Positions 16,273 to 25,237 of a stretch of 64,000 nucleotides of DNA are shown piece after piece; the first letter of the stretch is position 1, and every line of letters begins with the position of its first letter. Made by a program: the position numbers and the translations under genes. The DNA comes from Flavobacteriales bacterium (GTDB taxonomy: Bacteria; Bacteroidota; Bacteroidia; Flavobacteriales_G; Salibacteraceae), in NCBI GenBank assembly GCA_013204105.1, contig JABMOM010000028.1, positions 1 to 64,000 on the forward strand, read 5' to 3'. The notes beneath the pieces were generated by a model. The model searched no databases, was not told where the DNA came from, and was given only the letters and a program-made list of their open reading frames with translations.

Positions 16273-16881
16273 TCAAAGCGTTGAAATTAAACCGAGGACA
16301 AGAATTGCAGCAATCGCCCCAGCAATTGAGCCCACTATTTTGAAGACACCGGCCATTGGAAAATAGGCTTCTTCATAGAGGCTTGGATCACGGGCGATTC
16401 TAAAGGGTTCTTCTGTCGTAAGCTCTTCGATCTCCTCCGAGGCCTCGACTTCTACCGTCACTTGGTCCCCTGGCTCCTCTTTTGGTAAATCGAAAGACTG
16501 TTGGCCTTCGTCTCGTCCCGCGAATCCGTTCACTTCAAGTGTAGGCTCTACCTTGTCAACAACAATGGAATCGAGCGAAGGCTGTTCAATCACCTCAAGA
16601 GTTTCTATTGAGGCAGAGCCTGTAGGCCTTTTGCTTACGACGATCATTTGCCCTTTTTTGTCAAACTTGATCATGGAGCTATCGGTCTCAATGAACTCGA
16701 TTTCCCCCTTCTCAAGGTCGTGTAAACTCATGCGCCGCTCATACGTGATGTGTTGATCGTGCTCACTGAAGAGCTTGGCGTCATTGATGACTTTTCCGGA
16801 TACTAGTCGTATCCTCTCTTGCGCTGAGCAAGAGAGGATAGACATGATCGTAAACCAAACGAAAAAAGTTATGCGTATCAT
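16273..16881 (-). CDS. unrecognised membrane protein, paralogue A of the CsgG-like cassette
   Basis: The 202-residue protein has a signal peptide-like start (lipobox-like ILSC, then SAQ), a beta-rich domain of about 60 residues (RIRLVSGKVINDAKLFS, ITYERRMSLHDLEKGEIEFIETDSS), an acidic linker rich in Glu, Val and Pro (about 85-150), and a C-terminal hydrophobic helix (VFKIVGSIAGAIAAILVLGLI). The beta domain is closely similar to that of the protein encoded about 1.5 kb upstream, so the two are paralogues. It follows the CsgG-like barrel gene by 18 bases and is probably its operon partner. Function unknown; a small envelope-anchored sensor or scaffold is possible. Confidence 0.6.
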   Translation of the reverse strand: MIRITFFVWFTIMSILSCSAQERIRLVSGKVINDAKLFSEHDQHITYERRMSLHDLEKGEIEFIETDSSMIKFDKKGQMIVVSKRPTGSASIETLEVIEQPSLDSIVVDKVEPTLEVNGFAGRDEGQQSFDLPKEEPGDQVTVEVEASEEIEELTTEEPFRIARDPSLYEEAYFPMAGVFKIVGSIAGAIAAILVLGLISTL

Positions 16882-16899
16882 GGTTGAGGGGGTATTGGA

Positions 16900-18009
16900 T
16901 TATCGTTGACGACGAATGTTAAAACCAAAGGACGCTCCAATAACTCCCCCCTTATTGCCTGGGGAGTAGAAGATATTGATCGGAATATTCAAATGGCCAC
17001 TCTTGATGGTCTTACCCGCCGCTAGGGTAAAGGCATAGTCGAGCTTGAGATCACCATCTTTGTCTAAGTTTTCATGCAGCTCGGACTTATACTCATCTTT
17101 TGGACCAGCGTCATACGCCTCTTGGCCCGTGGTCCATTCATCGTTCTCATTGTAAAATCCTTTCGCCGTTTTTACTACGCGAAAGGTTGGCCCGAAGGCG
17201 AATTCAATCCCTGATCGGCTATGGCGAAATCCATTCATAAGCGTCAAGCTTGGAACGAACATGCCTTGATCCATTCCACCGATAAGGGGAATGACTTCAA
17301 CCAACGCTTGCAAATTACCCGCACTCAAATACTGCCACTCGAATTGGTAGCCGAACTGACTCATGATAGGAAGCGCTTCGTAGCCACCTTGCGATCTAGG
17401 ATCTTGTAATCGCCTGCCCCGTTCGCCATAGATAAAGGTCGCACCCATTCGCGGACCACTCAAGTTCAACTTTTCAACGACTTGATCCGTAAGGACGGTC
17501 TCTTTGCGTACTAAACCATTCACCAGCATAGCATCCGACTCGACGCCAAGAAGGTTGTTGACGGAAATTTCAATCATCCCCTCTATTTCCGAACCAATGT
17601 TGTAGTATTCATTGACATCAGAGGCAATGATCTGCTCTTGTTGAACGTCCACAATCACAAGATTGATCACGATACGCTCACCAAAACGCTCTGCAGACCC
17701 TGATAAAATCTGATCAGCTCCCAGTTCCTTACCAAGCGACACCATGCATTTGATACTGTAGCAATTCTCATAGCGCTCGATATCATCGGAAAATTGATCC
17801 AGAACGTCATGCTCTCTGTAAACTGAATAACGATCATCGCGCTGTACTTTCAACCTTGCAATTTTCCCAAGCAGCTCGGGGGTCTGAATAAGTTCAGTAG
17901 ATTCAATGTTGAGTACGGCCATTTTGATCTTGCCGTTCTCAGATTGTGCCATTAGCACTGAAAGTCCAGTGCTTAAAACGAACGTCAGTAGAACTAAATA
18001 CTTTTTCAT
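16900..18009 (-). CDS. exported CsgG/LpoB-like protein with C-terminal beta barrel
   Basis: The 369-residue product has a signal peptide (MKKYLVLLTFVLSTGLSVLMAQ). Residues about 28-155 resemble the CsgG/FlgT/LpoB alpha-beta fold: IKMAVLNIEST, a conserved Cys pair (ENCYSIKCMVSLGKELGADQILSGSAERFG) and LVIVDVQQEQIIASD. The remainder (from about 185) is beta-rich, with strands and turns as in an outer-membrane barrel, ending NIRRQR. The N-terminal fold in relatives assembles oligomeric envelope complexes or activates synthases. It is flanked by two paralogous small membrane proteins. Exact function not assigned. Confidence 0.65.
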   Translation of the reverse strand: MKKYLVLLTFVLSTGLSVLMAQSENGKIKMAVLNIESTELIQTPELLGKIARLKVQRDDRYSVYREHDVLDQFSDDIERYENCYSIKCMVSLGKELGADQILSGSAERFGERIVINLVIVDVQQEQIIASDVNEYYNIGSEIEGMIEISVNNLLGVESDAMLVNGLVRKETVLTDQVVEKLNLSGPRMGATFIYGERGRRLQDPRSQGGYEALPIMSQFGYQFEWQYLSAGNLQALVEVIPLIGGMDQGMFVPSLTLMNGFRHSRSGIEFAFGPTFRVVKTAKGFYNENDEWTTGQEAYDAGPKDEYKSELHENLDKDGDLKLDYAFTLAAGKTIKSGHLNIPINIFYSPGNKGGVIGASFGFNIRRQR

Positions 18010-18338
18010 TGTATTTCGATTTGGTTTGATTTAATTACAACACAAACATCTTGCGTTTATTGAATATTTCAACTTCATTTTTTGTTACTTAATCTTCAAT
18101 ATTTGCATTTATTGCATAAATGCGTAGATTAAATTGCCCTCCTTTCGAAATAATTTGGATAATACACTCATTTCACACCTCCTGCTCTAGAACTCACTCA
18201 AAATATTGGAATAAAAAATCCCTCAGCCTTTTCGACTGAGGGATGCTATTGTCTTAATGACTGAAGTACGACTAGCTCTTAGCGAGCCATTGAAAACCCT
18301 AGTTGTGCATTGCCACTGAGATTAGTGAGCGAGGCAAA
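18010..18338. other. AT-rich intergenic region with inverted repeat
   Basis: This 329-base gap holds no convincing gene. It contains the upstream region of the CsgG-like gene, a perfect inverted repeat (GCATTTA, five bases, TAAATGC at 18105-18123) that could be an operator, and a minus-strand terminator at its right-hand side. I could not place a clear TAnnTTTG promoter. Confidence 0.6.
18213..18244 (-). terminator. terminator of paralogue B gene
   Basis: Read on the minus strand, ATCCCTCAG pairs with CTGAGGGAT and is followed by a run of T residues (AAAAAA on the plus strand). It separates the upstream small membrane protein gene from the CsgG-like gene. Confidence 0.8.
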
Positions 18339-18806
18339 CTACATTGGAGAATACAAGATGAGTACAACAAGAAGAGCCGCGCCTACAGCGACATAGAATA
18401 TGACTATTCCTTTGATAGCACCTATAACTCCAGAAAATAATTTATTCAAGACGCTTGCATTCGGCATCTCGAGACCATCATCCAAAGCAATTGAATCACC
18501 CAAAGGCTCAGTTGCTACAGACACGTCTTCCACAGCTGTAGAATCATCGGCTTGCTTGTATTCAACGATCATTTCACCTTCTTGGCTAAATCGGATCAAA
18601 GATGTATCGGTCTCGACGACATCAATTTTCTCTTTCTTGAGCTCGTGCAAGGTCATGCGCCGCTGGTAGATGATGGAATGATCCTTCACGCTGTGCAGTT
18701 TGGCGTCTTGAATGACCTTACCAGACAAGAGGCGGATTCTCTCTTGTGCTTCGCAAGAGAAAACAGACAGGATGGAAAGCAAAATGAAAAATCCTAAGCG
18801 TAGCAT
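18339..18806 (-). CDS. unrecognised membrane protein, paralogue B of the CsgG-like cassette
   Basis: The 155-residue protein starts at the internal Met giving a good signal peptide (MLRLGFFILLSILSVFSCEAQ). The following domain (RIRLLSGKVIQDAKLHS, IIYQRRMTLHELKKEKIDVVETDTS) matches paralogue A nearly residue for residue. An acidic spacer of about 45 residues and a C-terminal hydrophobic helix (IKGIVIFYVAVGAALLVVLIL) follow; the spacer is shorter than in A. A terminator lies after it, so it is transcribed separately from the CsgG-like gene. The pair looks like a local duplication. Function unknown. Confidence 0.6.
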   Translation of the reverse strand: MLRLGFFILLSILSVFSCEAQERIRLLSGKVIQDAKLHSVKDHSIIYQRRMTLHELKKEKIDVVETDTSLIRFSQEGEMIVEYKQADDSTAVEDVSVATEPLGDSIALDDGLEMPNASVLNKLFSGVIGAIKGIVIFYVAVGAALLVVLILYSPM

Positions 18807-18998
18807 AGTAGATAGAGCATTAATGATGATTAATAGACAATGGTATAACCACAAGATGTCCCTAACTCACCTCCATGAACTATCACTGATTATCCGAAAA
18901 TAGACTACCGGAATCGATTTGCGAGATACATCACTACATGTTCAACCTTATAATTTAAAAGAGGTATGATCACCAATATAGCCTCAAGGCAAAAAAAA

Positions 18999-19025
18999 AT
19001 CCCCCAACCTTGACGGTTGAGGGAT
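18999..19025 (-). terminator. terminator of the nqr operon
   Basis: On the minus strand, ATCCCTCAACC pairs with GGTTGGGGGAT and runs into nine T residues (A residues on the plus strand). It lies 25 bases after the nqrF stop and closes the nqrABCDEF message. Confidence 0.85.
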
Positions 19026-19049
19026 CTATATTCTTTTACTAAAATCGAC

Positions 19050-20342
19050 TTATCCGCCGAAATCGTCGAAGGCAACATTCTCCGGAGGAACACCCCACTC
19101 GTCGCACATTTTGAGAATAGCCTGGTTCATCATAGGAGGGCCACAGAAGTAGAACTCGATATCCTCTGGGGAATCGTGCTTGCTGAGGTATTGATCGATC
19201 ACCGCTTGGTGCACGAAGCCTACAAAGCCATCGCCTTCATCTTCCATGTCTTTCATAACCGACCAATTGTCGACTTCGAGCGGCTCTGAAAGCACGAGGT
19301 AAAATTTAAAGTTCGGGAAGTCTTTCTCCAAGGCACGGAAGTGATCGATATAGAATAGCTCGCGCTTAGAACGACCTCCATACCAATAGGAAACTTTTCT
19401 GCCTGTCTTGATCGTGCGGAAAAGTTCGTATAAGTGGCTGCGCATAGGTGCCATACCGGCTCCACCGCCGATGTACAGCATTTCTGAATTCGAATCCTTG
19501 ATAAAGAACTCACCATAAGGTCCTGAGATCGTCACCTTATCTCCAGGCTTCTGCGCGAAGATGAACGAGGAAGCAATACCTGGATTCACATCCATCCATT
19601 TGTTATTGGCACGGTCCCATGGCGGCGTAGCGATACGCACGTTGAGCATAATCTCGCGTCCTTCAGCTGGGTAAGAGGCCATAGAATATGCCCGCTCCAC
19701 TAGCTCGTCGTTCTTCATGACCAATGGCCATAGGTTGAAGCCATCCCACTCTTGCTTGAACTTCTCAGGCTCGCCTGGGTGCTCAGTAGGGTGTGCAGTG
19801 ATGTCAAAGTCAGCATACTTGATCTCACATGGTGGAATTTCGATCTGGATGTATCCCCCAGCTCGGTAGCCCATATCCGCCGGAATCTCAACTACAAACT
19901 CCTTGATGAAGGATGCGACATTGTAATTCCGAACAACCGTTCCTTCCCACTTCTTAATACCAAAGACCTCTTCAGGAACTTCAATGTCCATGTCTTCTTT
20001 CACCTTGACCTGACATCCTAGACGCCAGTTTTCCGCCTGCTCCTTGCGAGAGAAGTGTGGCTCTTCCGTTGGAAGGATCGCTCCACCACCGCTGTGCACT
20101 TGGCACTTGCACTGAATGCACGTTCCACCTCCACCACAAGCCGATGGTAAGAAGATCTTGTTGTTTCCCAAGGTCGTGAGCAGCGTGCTTCCCGCTTCCA
20201 CTTCGATGGTTTTTTCTCCGTTGATCGTCAGCTTCACTTTACCGCTTGGCGAAAGCTTCGCCTTGGCGAAGAGAATGATCGACACCAAAAGCAGAATAAA
20301 GACAAGAAAGACGACGATACTGATGATAACTGTAGTTGCCAT
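19050..20342 (-). CDS. nqrF: Na+-translocating NADH:quinone reductase subunit F
   Basis: NqrF is the NADH-oxidising subunit. The 430 residues show an N-terminal membrane helix (about 4-26), a plant-type [2Fe-2S] ferredoxin domain with Cys69, Cys75, Cys78 and Cys110 ([12 protein letters not shown] and RLGC), an FAD-binding domain with RAYSMASYP, and an NADH-binding domain with [15 protein letters not shown] and [13 protein letters not shown], ending FDDFGG. Electrons pass from NADH to FAD and then through the iron-sulfur centre to the membrane subunits. It is the last gene of the operon, nine bases after nqrE. Confidence 0.98.
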   Translation of the reverse strand: MATTVIISIVVFLVFILLLVSIILFAKAKLSPSGKVKLTINGEKTIEVEAGSTLLTTLGNNKIFLPSACGGGGTCIQCKCQVHSGGGAILPTEEPHFSRKEQAENWRLGCQVKVKEDMDIEVPEEVFGIKKWEGTVVRNYNVASFIKEFVVEIPADMGYRAGGYIQIEIPPCEIKYADFDITAHPTEHPGEPEKFKQEWDGFNLWPLVMKNDELVERAYSMASYPAEGREIMLNVRIATPPWDRANNKWMDVNPGIASSFIFAQKPGDKVTISGPYGEFFIKDSNSEMLYIGGGAGMAPMRSHLYELFRTIKTGRKVSYWYGGRSKRELFYIDHFRALEKDFPNFKFYLVLSEPLEVDNWSVMKDMEDEGDGFVGFVHQAVIDQYLSKHDSPEDIEFYFCGPPMMNQAILKMCDEWGVPPENVAFDDFGG

Positions 20343-20351
20343 AGCTGTTTC

Positions 20352-20969
20352 TTAAAGTTCGATTCCCATGAAGGCCATGAACGCGATGCCCATGAGACCT
20401 GTGATGATAAACGTGATGCCCAACCCACGCAGTGGCGCTGGAACATTTGAATACTTAATTTTCTCCCGTATCGCTGCAATGGCAACGATGGCGAGGAACC
20501 ACCCTACCCCAGACCCAAGTCCAAAGGAAGTAGCCTCTGCGATGGAAGAGTACTGACGCTCCTGCATGAAAAGAGCACCTCCGAGGATGGAGCAATTCAC
20601 AGCAATCAACGGAAGGAAAATGCCCAGTGCTCCATACAAGGCTGGCGCAAATTTTTCAACCGCCATTTCCACCAATTGCACCATCGACGCAATCACGGCG
20701 ATGAACATGATGAAACTTAGAAAACTGAGGTCAATGCTCGCAAAAGACGCATCCAACCAGATGAGCGCGCCCTCTTTCAATACATAATTCTCAATGAGGT
20801 AGTTCACCGGTACAGTGATGCCCAGTACAAAGATGACCGCGGCTCCCAGTCCGACACCGGTCTTCACTGTCTTGGAAACAGCCAAATAAGAGCACATTCC
20901 AAGGAAGTAGGCGAAAATCATGTTCTCAATGAAGATGCCCTTAACGAATATGTTTACGAGATCTAGCAT
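20352..20969 (-). CDS. nqrE: Na+-translocating NADH:quinone reductase subunit E
   Basis: This is a 205-residue integral membrane subunit with six predicted helices, forming with NqrD an inverted pair in the core of the complex. The cysteines in [13 protein letters not shown] (C26) and [13 protein letters not shown] (C126) correspond to those that hold the membrane [2Fe-2S] cluster with NqrD. Length and both half-helices match the family. Six bases follow nqrD. Confidence 0.97.
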   Translation of the reverse strand: MLDLVNIFVKGIFIENMIFAYFLGMCSYLAVSKTVKTGVGLGAAVIFVLGITVPVNYLIENYVLKEGALIWLDASFASIDLSFLSFIMFIAVIASMVQLVEMAVEKFAPALYGALGIFLPLIAVNCSILGGALFMQERQYSSIAEATSFGLGSGVGWFLAIVAIAAIREKIKYSNVPAPLRGLGITFIITGLMGIAFMAFMGIEL

Positions 20970-20975
20970 AGCGGC

Positions 20976-21662
20976 TTAGTTTTCTTCGATTAATGCTGTG
21001 TTCTTCGACCGTTGGATCCAAATGATAATTCCTACCGTGATCAAGGCCATCGGAGGCAGAATCATCATGTTGTTGTTCATATACCCAAATCCAAACAAGG
21101 ACTCTGGAATGATGGTAAAGCCCATCAAAGTGCCTGAACCGAAAAGCTCACGAACAACGGCAACGGCAATAAGAATCCATGCGTAACCAGCGGCGTTACC
21201 GATGGCATCCAGGATGGAAGGCCAAGGCTTGTTTGCAAGCGCAAATGCCTCGAGACGCCCCATGATGATGCAGTTGGTAATGATCAAGCCAACAAAGACC
21301 GATAAGGCTTTGCTCACGTCGTAGACATAAGCTTTCAATACTTGGTCCACAAGGATCACCAGCGATGCTACAACTACAAGTTGAACGATGATTCGGATGC
21401 GACTTGGAATGATGTTTCGGATCAGGGAGATGATCAGGTTGCCTCCGATCATTACGGCGAGCACCGAAATCGACATTACCACCGCCTGCTTCACCTGAAC
21501 GGTGATTGCAAGGGCTGAACAGATTCCGAGTACCTGAACGGTGATCGGATTCGAATCGTTGAGCGGGTCGGTCAGCAACCGCTTGTTCTTCTTAGAAAAC
21601 AAAGGCTCGTTGGGCTCCTTGACCGCCACTTCAGCTGCTGCTGATATTACTTCTGTACTCAT
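20976..21662 (-). CDS. nqrD: Na+-translocating NADH:quinone reductase subunit D
   Basis: This is a 228-residue integral membrane subunit homologous to NqrE. Conserved cysteines lie in VLGICSALAIT (C48) and LIITNCIIMGRLEAFA (C131), the sites that share an iron-sulfur centre with NqrE. About 25 extra residues at the N terminus (acidic and basic, SAAAEVAVKEPNEPLFSKK) precede the first helix and are a typical Bacteroidota extension. Spacing to nqrC and nqrE is six bases on each side. Confidence 0.97.
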   Translation of the reverse strand: MSTEVISAAAEVAVKEPNEPLFSKKNKRLLTDPLNDSNPITVQVLGICSALAITVQVKQAVVMSISVLAVMIGGNLIISLIRNIIPSRIRIIVQLVVVASLVILVDQVLKAYVYDVSKALSVFVGLIITNCIIMGRLEAFALANKPWPSILDAIGNAAGYAWILIAVAVVRELFGSGTLMGFTIIPESLFGFGYMNNNMMILPPMALITVGIIIWIQRSKNTALIEEN

Positions 21663-21668
21663 AGTCTT

Positions 21669-22448
21669 TTAGATTGCTGCGATATCAGAATTCTTCTTGA
21701 AGTATGGAACGTACACTTTGAGCGTATTTTCCAACATGTTCGAAACGCCGTTGCTCGTGATCGTACCACCTGTGATGGCATCCACTCCGTGCTTGTCTTC
21801 CGGCGCTGCTCCTCCTTTGACCACATCGATGGACACGAAGGTTCCATTCTCATCGAAGATCTGATCTCCTACGAACGGTGACTCAAACCAACCTTGATTA
21901 ATCTCTGCTCCAAGTCCAGGGGTTTCGGTCTTGTGATCGAATGTGGCACCATAAACGGTATTCATGTCTTTCTCCAAGGCGAGGAAGCCCCAAATAGGTC
22001 CCCAAAGCCCCGTTCCAACCAAGGGAACAACATAGTAAGAGCTTCCATCTTTCTCGCAAATGAAGAGCGGATACTTGCGCTCGTCATCGCTCATGGTCCT
22101 GTCGCGGTATTGCTTCTTAACGTCGATGTTAAACGCGTCGCTTTCAAATTCCTCCTTTCCATCGGTAGAAAGGGACTTGACAGGACCGGAAACTTCGCTC
22201 ATTACCTCTCCTTTGGCGTTGAGTGTCAGTCGCTTGATGACGTACTGATCGAACTTAGCGCCAGCTTCCTCGCGCGTTGATTCAACCTGTATAGATCCAA
22301 GGATGTTTTGCATCCTTTCTTGTTTCATGTTCTCTTCCTGTGGCCCCTTAAGACCAAGTGCAGCAAGAGCAAGTACGGTGGCTACGATCACCACCATGAT
22401 GACCGAGAAGAGAAAAGTAAAGCCTTGTGATTCTTTATTGATTGCCAT
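21669..22448 (-). CDS. nqrC: Na+-translocating NADH:quinone reductase subunit C
   Basis: NqrC carries a covalently bound FMN on the periplasmic side. The 259 residues have one N-terminal membrane helix (FLFSVIMVVIVATVLALAALG) and the FMN-binding domain with LWGPIWGFLAL, GATFDHKTETPGLGAEI and the flavinylation motif DAITGGTITSNGV, in which Thr229 is the predicted FMN attachment site for ApbE. The apbE gene lies a few kilobases away. It takes electrons from the iron-sulfur centre and hands them to NqrB. Confidence 0.97.
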   Translation of the reverse strand: MAINKESQGFTFLFSVIMVVIVATVLALAALGLKGPQEENMKQERMQNILGSIQVESTREEAGAKFDQYVIKRLTLNAKGEVMSEVSGPVKSLSTDGKEEFESDAFNIDVKKQYRDRTMSDDERKYPLFICEKDGSSYYVVPLVGTGLWGPIWGFLALEKDMNTVYGATFDHKTETPGLGAEINQGWFESPFVGDQIFDENGTFVSIDVVKGGAAPEDKHGVDAITGGTITSNGVSNMLENTLKVYVPYFKKNSDIAAI

Positions 22449-22461
22449 GGTTCACTCTGTA

Positions 22462-23688
22462 TTATGCAGTCGCAACTTTTGCGCGCTTCATTCGACGGTT
22501 AATGTTCGCTTGTACCACGTAATGATCGATCAATGGTGCCATCACATTCATGAACAAGATGCCCATCATGATACCTTCCGGATAGGCCGGATTGAATACC
22601 CGGATCATGATGCCGAGAAATCCGGCAAAAAATCCATAGATCCATTTTCCAGTGCTCGTTTGGGCTGCGCTCACAGGGTCAGTGGCCATGAAGACCATTC
22701 CGAACATGAAGCCGCCCATGAGCAATTGCTGAACGGGATCAACGGCCATGAAGGCATTGGCACCCCAAGCGTTAAATAGCATTGACATACTCAAACCTCC
22801 TACGAGGAAGCTCAACATGATCCTCCAACTTCCGATTCCAGTGTACAATAAGAAGGCAGCTCCCAACAAGATGGCAAAGACAGATGTCTCCCCGATCGAA
22901 CCTGGAATCCATCCCCAGAAGGAGGCCCACATCGTATCGGCTAAACTTCCGAAGGGCTGACCCGCGGCGTTGTATGCAATGTCTCCAAAATTGGAACCCG
23001 CGCTTGAGTTGTAGGCCTGAGAAAGAAGTGTCTCTCCTGTGTATCCATCTACCGTCGCCATGCCTGTTTCCTGAGGAATCCAGACCATGTTTCCACTCAT
23101 CTTCGTAGGATAGGCAAAAAACAAAAAGGCTCGTGCCGTAAGGGCTGGGTTGAGGATGTTCATGCCCGTTCCTCCAAACACCTCCTTACCAATGACTACC
23201 GCAAATGCAGTGGCCACCGCGGCCATCCACAACGGAAGCTCAGAAGGAAGCACCAAGGGAATGAGCATTCCTGAAACCAGGTAACCTTCGTTTACCGAGT
23301 GATTCTTTACCACTGCGATGCCGAATTCGATGCCCAAGCCGACCACGTAACTAACGACCACTAAAGGAAGCACGCGAATGGCTCCGAAAATGAGCTTATC
23401 AACTAGGCCGTCAGCGAGTCCTGTGAATTCTCCAATCGAGAGATAGTATTGATGTCCTGTATTCCACATGCCGAAAAGCAAGGACGGAATCAAGGCGATG
23501 ACCACAAAGAACATGGTGCGCTTGAGGTCGATGGCATCTCGAATGTGCGCCCCCGTATGGGTAGCGTGTGGCGGTGTGAATGCGAATGTCTCCATCGCTT
23601 CATATGCCGGATAGTATTTTTCAAACTTGCCGCCCTTCTCAAAGTTGGGGCGAATCTTGTTGAACATTAGGTCTTGTAGAAACTTCAT
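22462..23688 (-). CDS. nqrB: Na+-translocating NADH:quinone reductase subunit B
   Basis: This is the large membrane subunit (408 residues, about ten helices) that couples electron transfer to sodium transport; it holds covalent FMN and riboflavin and is close to the quinone site. The segment VDGYTGETLLSQ corresponds to the flavinylation motif, with Thr220 the likely FMN site. Other family blocks include GKEVFGGTGMNILNPALTARAFLFFAYP and FMATDPVSAAQTSTGKWIYG. The cytosolic N-terminal segment KFEKYYPAYEAMETF is conserved. It begins nine bases after nqrA. Confidence 0.97.
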   Translation of the reverse strand: MKFLQDLMFNKIRPNFEKGGKFEKYYPAYEAMETFAFTPPHATHTGAHIRDAIDLKRTMFFVVIALIPSLLFGMWNTGHQYYLSIGEFTGLADGLVDKLIFGAIRVLPLVVVSYVVGLGIEFGIAVVKNHSVNEGYLVSGMLIPLVLPSELPLWMAAVATAFAVVIGKEVFGGTGMNILNPALTARAFLFFAYPTKMSGNMVWIPQETGMATVDGYTGETLLSQAYNSSAGSNFGDIAYNAAGQPFGSLADTMWASFWGWIPGSIGETSVFAILLGAAFLLYTGIGSWRIMLSFLVGGLSMSMLFNAWGANAFMAVDPVQQLLMGGFMFGMVFMATDPVSAAQTSTGKWIYGFFAGFLGIMIRVFNPAYPEGIMMGILFMNVMAPLIDHYVVQANINRRMKRAKVATA

Positions 23689-23697
23689 GATCCTGAT

Positions 23698-25044
23698 TTA
23701 TCCTAATTCCTTCTGAGCCAGGTCCAATCCACCGCGGAGGATCTCTTGAACTGGGGTTTTACTTGTACACGCATACTCGCAAAGCGCTAAATCCTCTGGA
23801 GCTACTTCGTAGATCCCAAGCACTTCCATCTTCTCAATGTCGTTGGTCATGATCGCCTTGATCAAGTGAACCGGATAGATGTCCATCGGCAATACGGATT
23901 CGTATTGACCTGACATAACGAACGCTCTGTCCTCTCCATTTTGATTCGTGTTGAGACGAAACTTCTTGCCTGGCATCATCCAACTGAAATACGCCCTCGA
24001 CAAGGAGAACTTGTTGAAGTTCATCGCGAGCCATCCTAAAAATTGAGGCTCCTTTCCTTCTGGAATCACGGTGACAGCATCATGGTAGTAACCGAGGTAA
24101 CCCTCCGCTCCCGCATTATCACCCGTCAAGACATTTCCGCTGATGATCCGATTATCGCCGGCGCTGATCTGTCCATCGGTGAGCGTCTTCATAGAAGCTC
24201 CAATGATGGTAGTCATGTATCGTGGCTTCTCAACTTCGGAACCGGCTAATGCGATGGTCTTGCTGAAATCAGCCTTACCTGTCATCAGGAATCGACCAAT
24301 CATCGCTACGCTTTGCGCGTTGACCGTCCAAACCAGTTCGCCCTTGTTAATCGGATCGATGTGATGAATCTGAATACCTGTATTTCCAGCAGGGTGTGGA
24401 CCGCTGATGGTATTCTTCTCAACGCCATTGGCAGCCGCGAATACAGTATCCGCTGAGGCGCCTGGGCGCGAATTAAGGTGGACCTTGCCATCCGTTAATT
24501 TACCCAAAGCATTGAGTCCTGTTTGGAAGGCCTCTTTATCGCCGTGAAGAATAAAATCGTAATCTGGCGCCAAAGGGGCACTGTCGAACGCTGAAACGAA
24601 GATTGACTTAGGCTTGCTTTCCGGATTCGCGATGACGTCATAAGGACGCTGTTTGATCATCGGCCAAAATCCTGAGCTCATCAACAACTGCTTTACCTTT
24701 TCAGCTGAACTGGTATCGCTGACATCGAACGACTCGAACTTTTGATCCTTGTCTGGAACGATCCGAACTTCAAGAATTCGTCGCTTGGCGCCACGAACGA
24801 TCTCTGCAATCTCGCCGCTTACCGGTGAAGTAAACTTCACGCGCTCGTTGTACTTATCGTGAAAGATCTCTTGACCCGCCTTCACTTCGGCTCCTTCCTT
24901 TAACACCATCTTGGGTGTTAAGCCGTGGAAGTCAGTAGGTTTGATCGCAAATGAGGAGGGAAATGCAATATCTCCTTTGATCCTCTCGGCCGCACCATCA
25001 AGTTTGATGTCGGCACCTCTGCGAATTTTAACGTTCTTAGGCAT
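23698..25044 (-). CDS. nqrA: Na+-translocating NADH:quinone reductase subunit A
   Basis: This is the cytosolic subunit (448 residues) that docks on NqrB and contributes to quinone binding. The N-terminal barrel-sandwich part (IKPTDFHGLTPKMVLKEGAEVKAGQEIFHDK, then VKFTSPVSGEIAEIVRGAKRRIL) and the C-terminal EYACTSKTPVQEILRGGLDLAQKELG are family signatures. It is the first gene of the nqr operon; the promoter should lie in the roughly 190-base divergent gap to the T9SS plug gene. The Na+-pump makes the organism likely marine or salt-adapted. Confidence 0.97.
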   Translation of the reverse strand: MPKNVKIRRGADIKLDGAAERIKGDIAFPSSFAIKPTDFHGLTPKMVLKEGAEVKAGQEIFHDKYNERVKFTSPVSGEIAEIVRGAKRRILEVRIVPDKDQKFESFDVSDTSSAEKVKQLLMSSGFWPMIKQRPYDVIANPESKPKSIFVSAFDSAPLAPDYDFILHGDKEAFQTGLNALGKLTDGKVHLNSRPGASADTVFAAANGVEKNTISGPHPAGNTGIQIHHIDPINKGELVWTVNAQSVAMIGRFLMTGKADFSKTIALAGSEVEKPRYMTTIIGASMKTLTDGQISAGDNRIISGNVLTGDNAGAEGYLGYYHDAVTVIPEGKEPQFLGWLAMNFNKFSLSRAYFSWMMPGKKFRLNTNQNGEDRAFVMSGQYESVLPMDIYPVHLIKAIMTNDIEKMEVLGIYEVAPEDLALCEYACTSKTPVQEILRGGLDLAQKELG

Positions 25045-25237
25045 TGGTTTCTGTTAAAATTGACGCTTCAAAAACGGGCGCAAACCTACGTGATTTTTTA
25101 ATCATAAGTCGATTAATTGCGACGAAAATCATGCATGTTGCAGAAGGATGCAATCTTGTTCCAAACGACGCAGCGTTAACCTTCATAATTCATTCGCACA
25201 ACATTCGTTTCTTTACCAATCGAAAGTCTTCCCCTTC

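Noticed and set aside
18905-19093. A 62-codon minus-strand frame upstream of the paralogue B gene
   Set aside because: It spans the nqr terminator hairpin and overlaps the end of nqrF in a different frame, so it is not credible as a gene.
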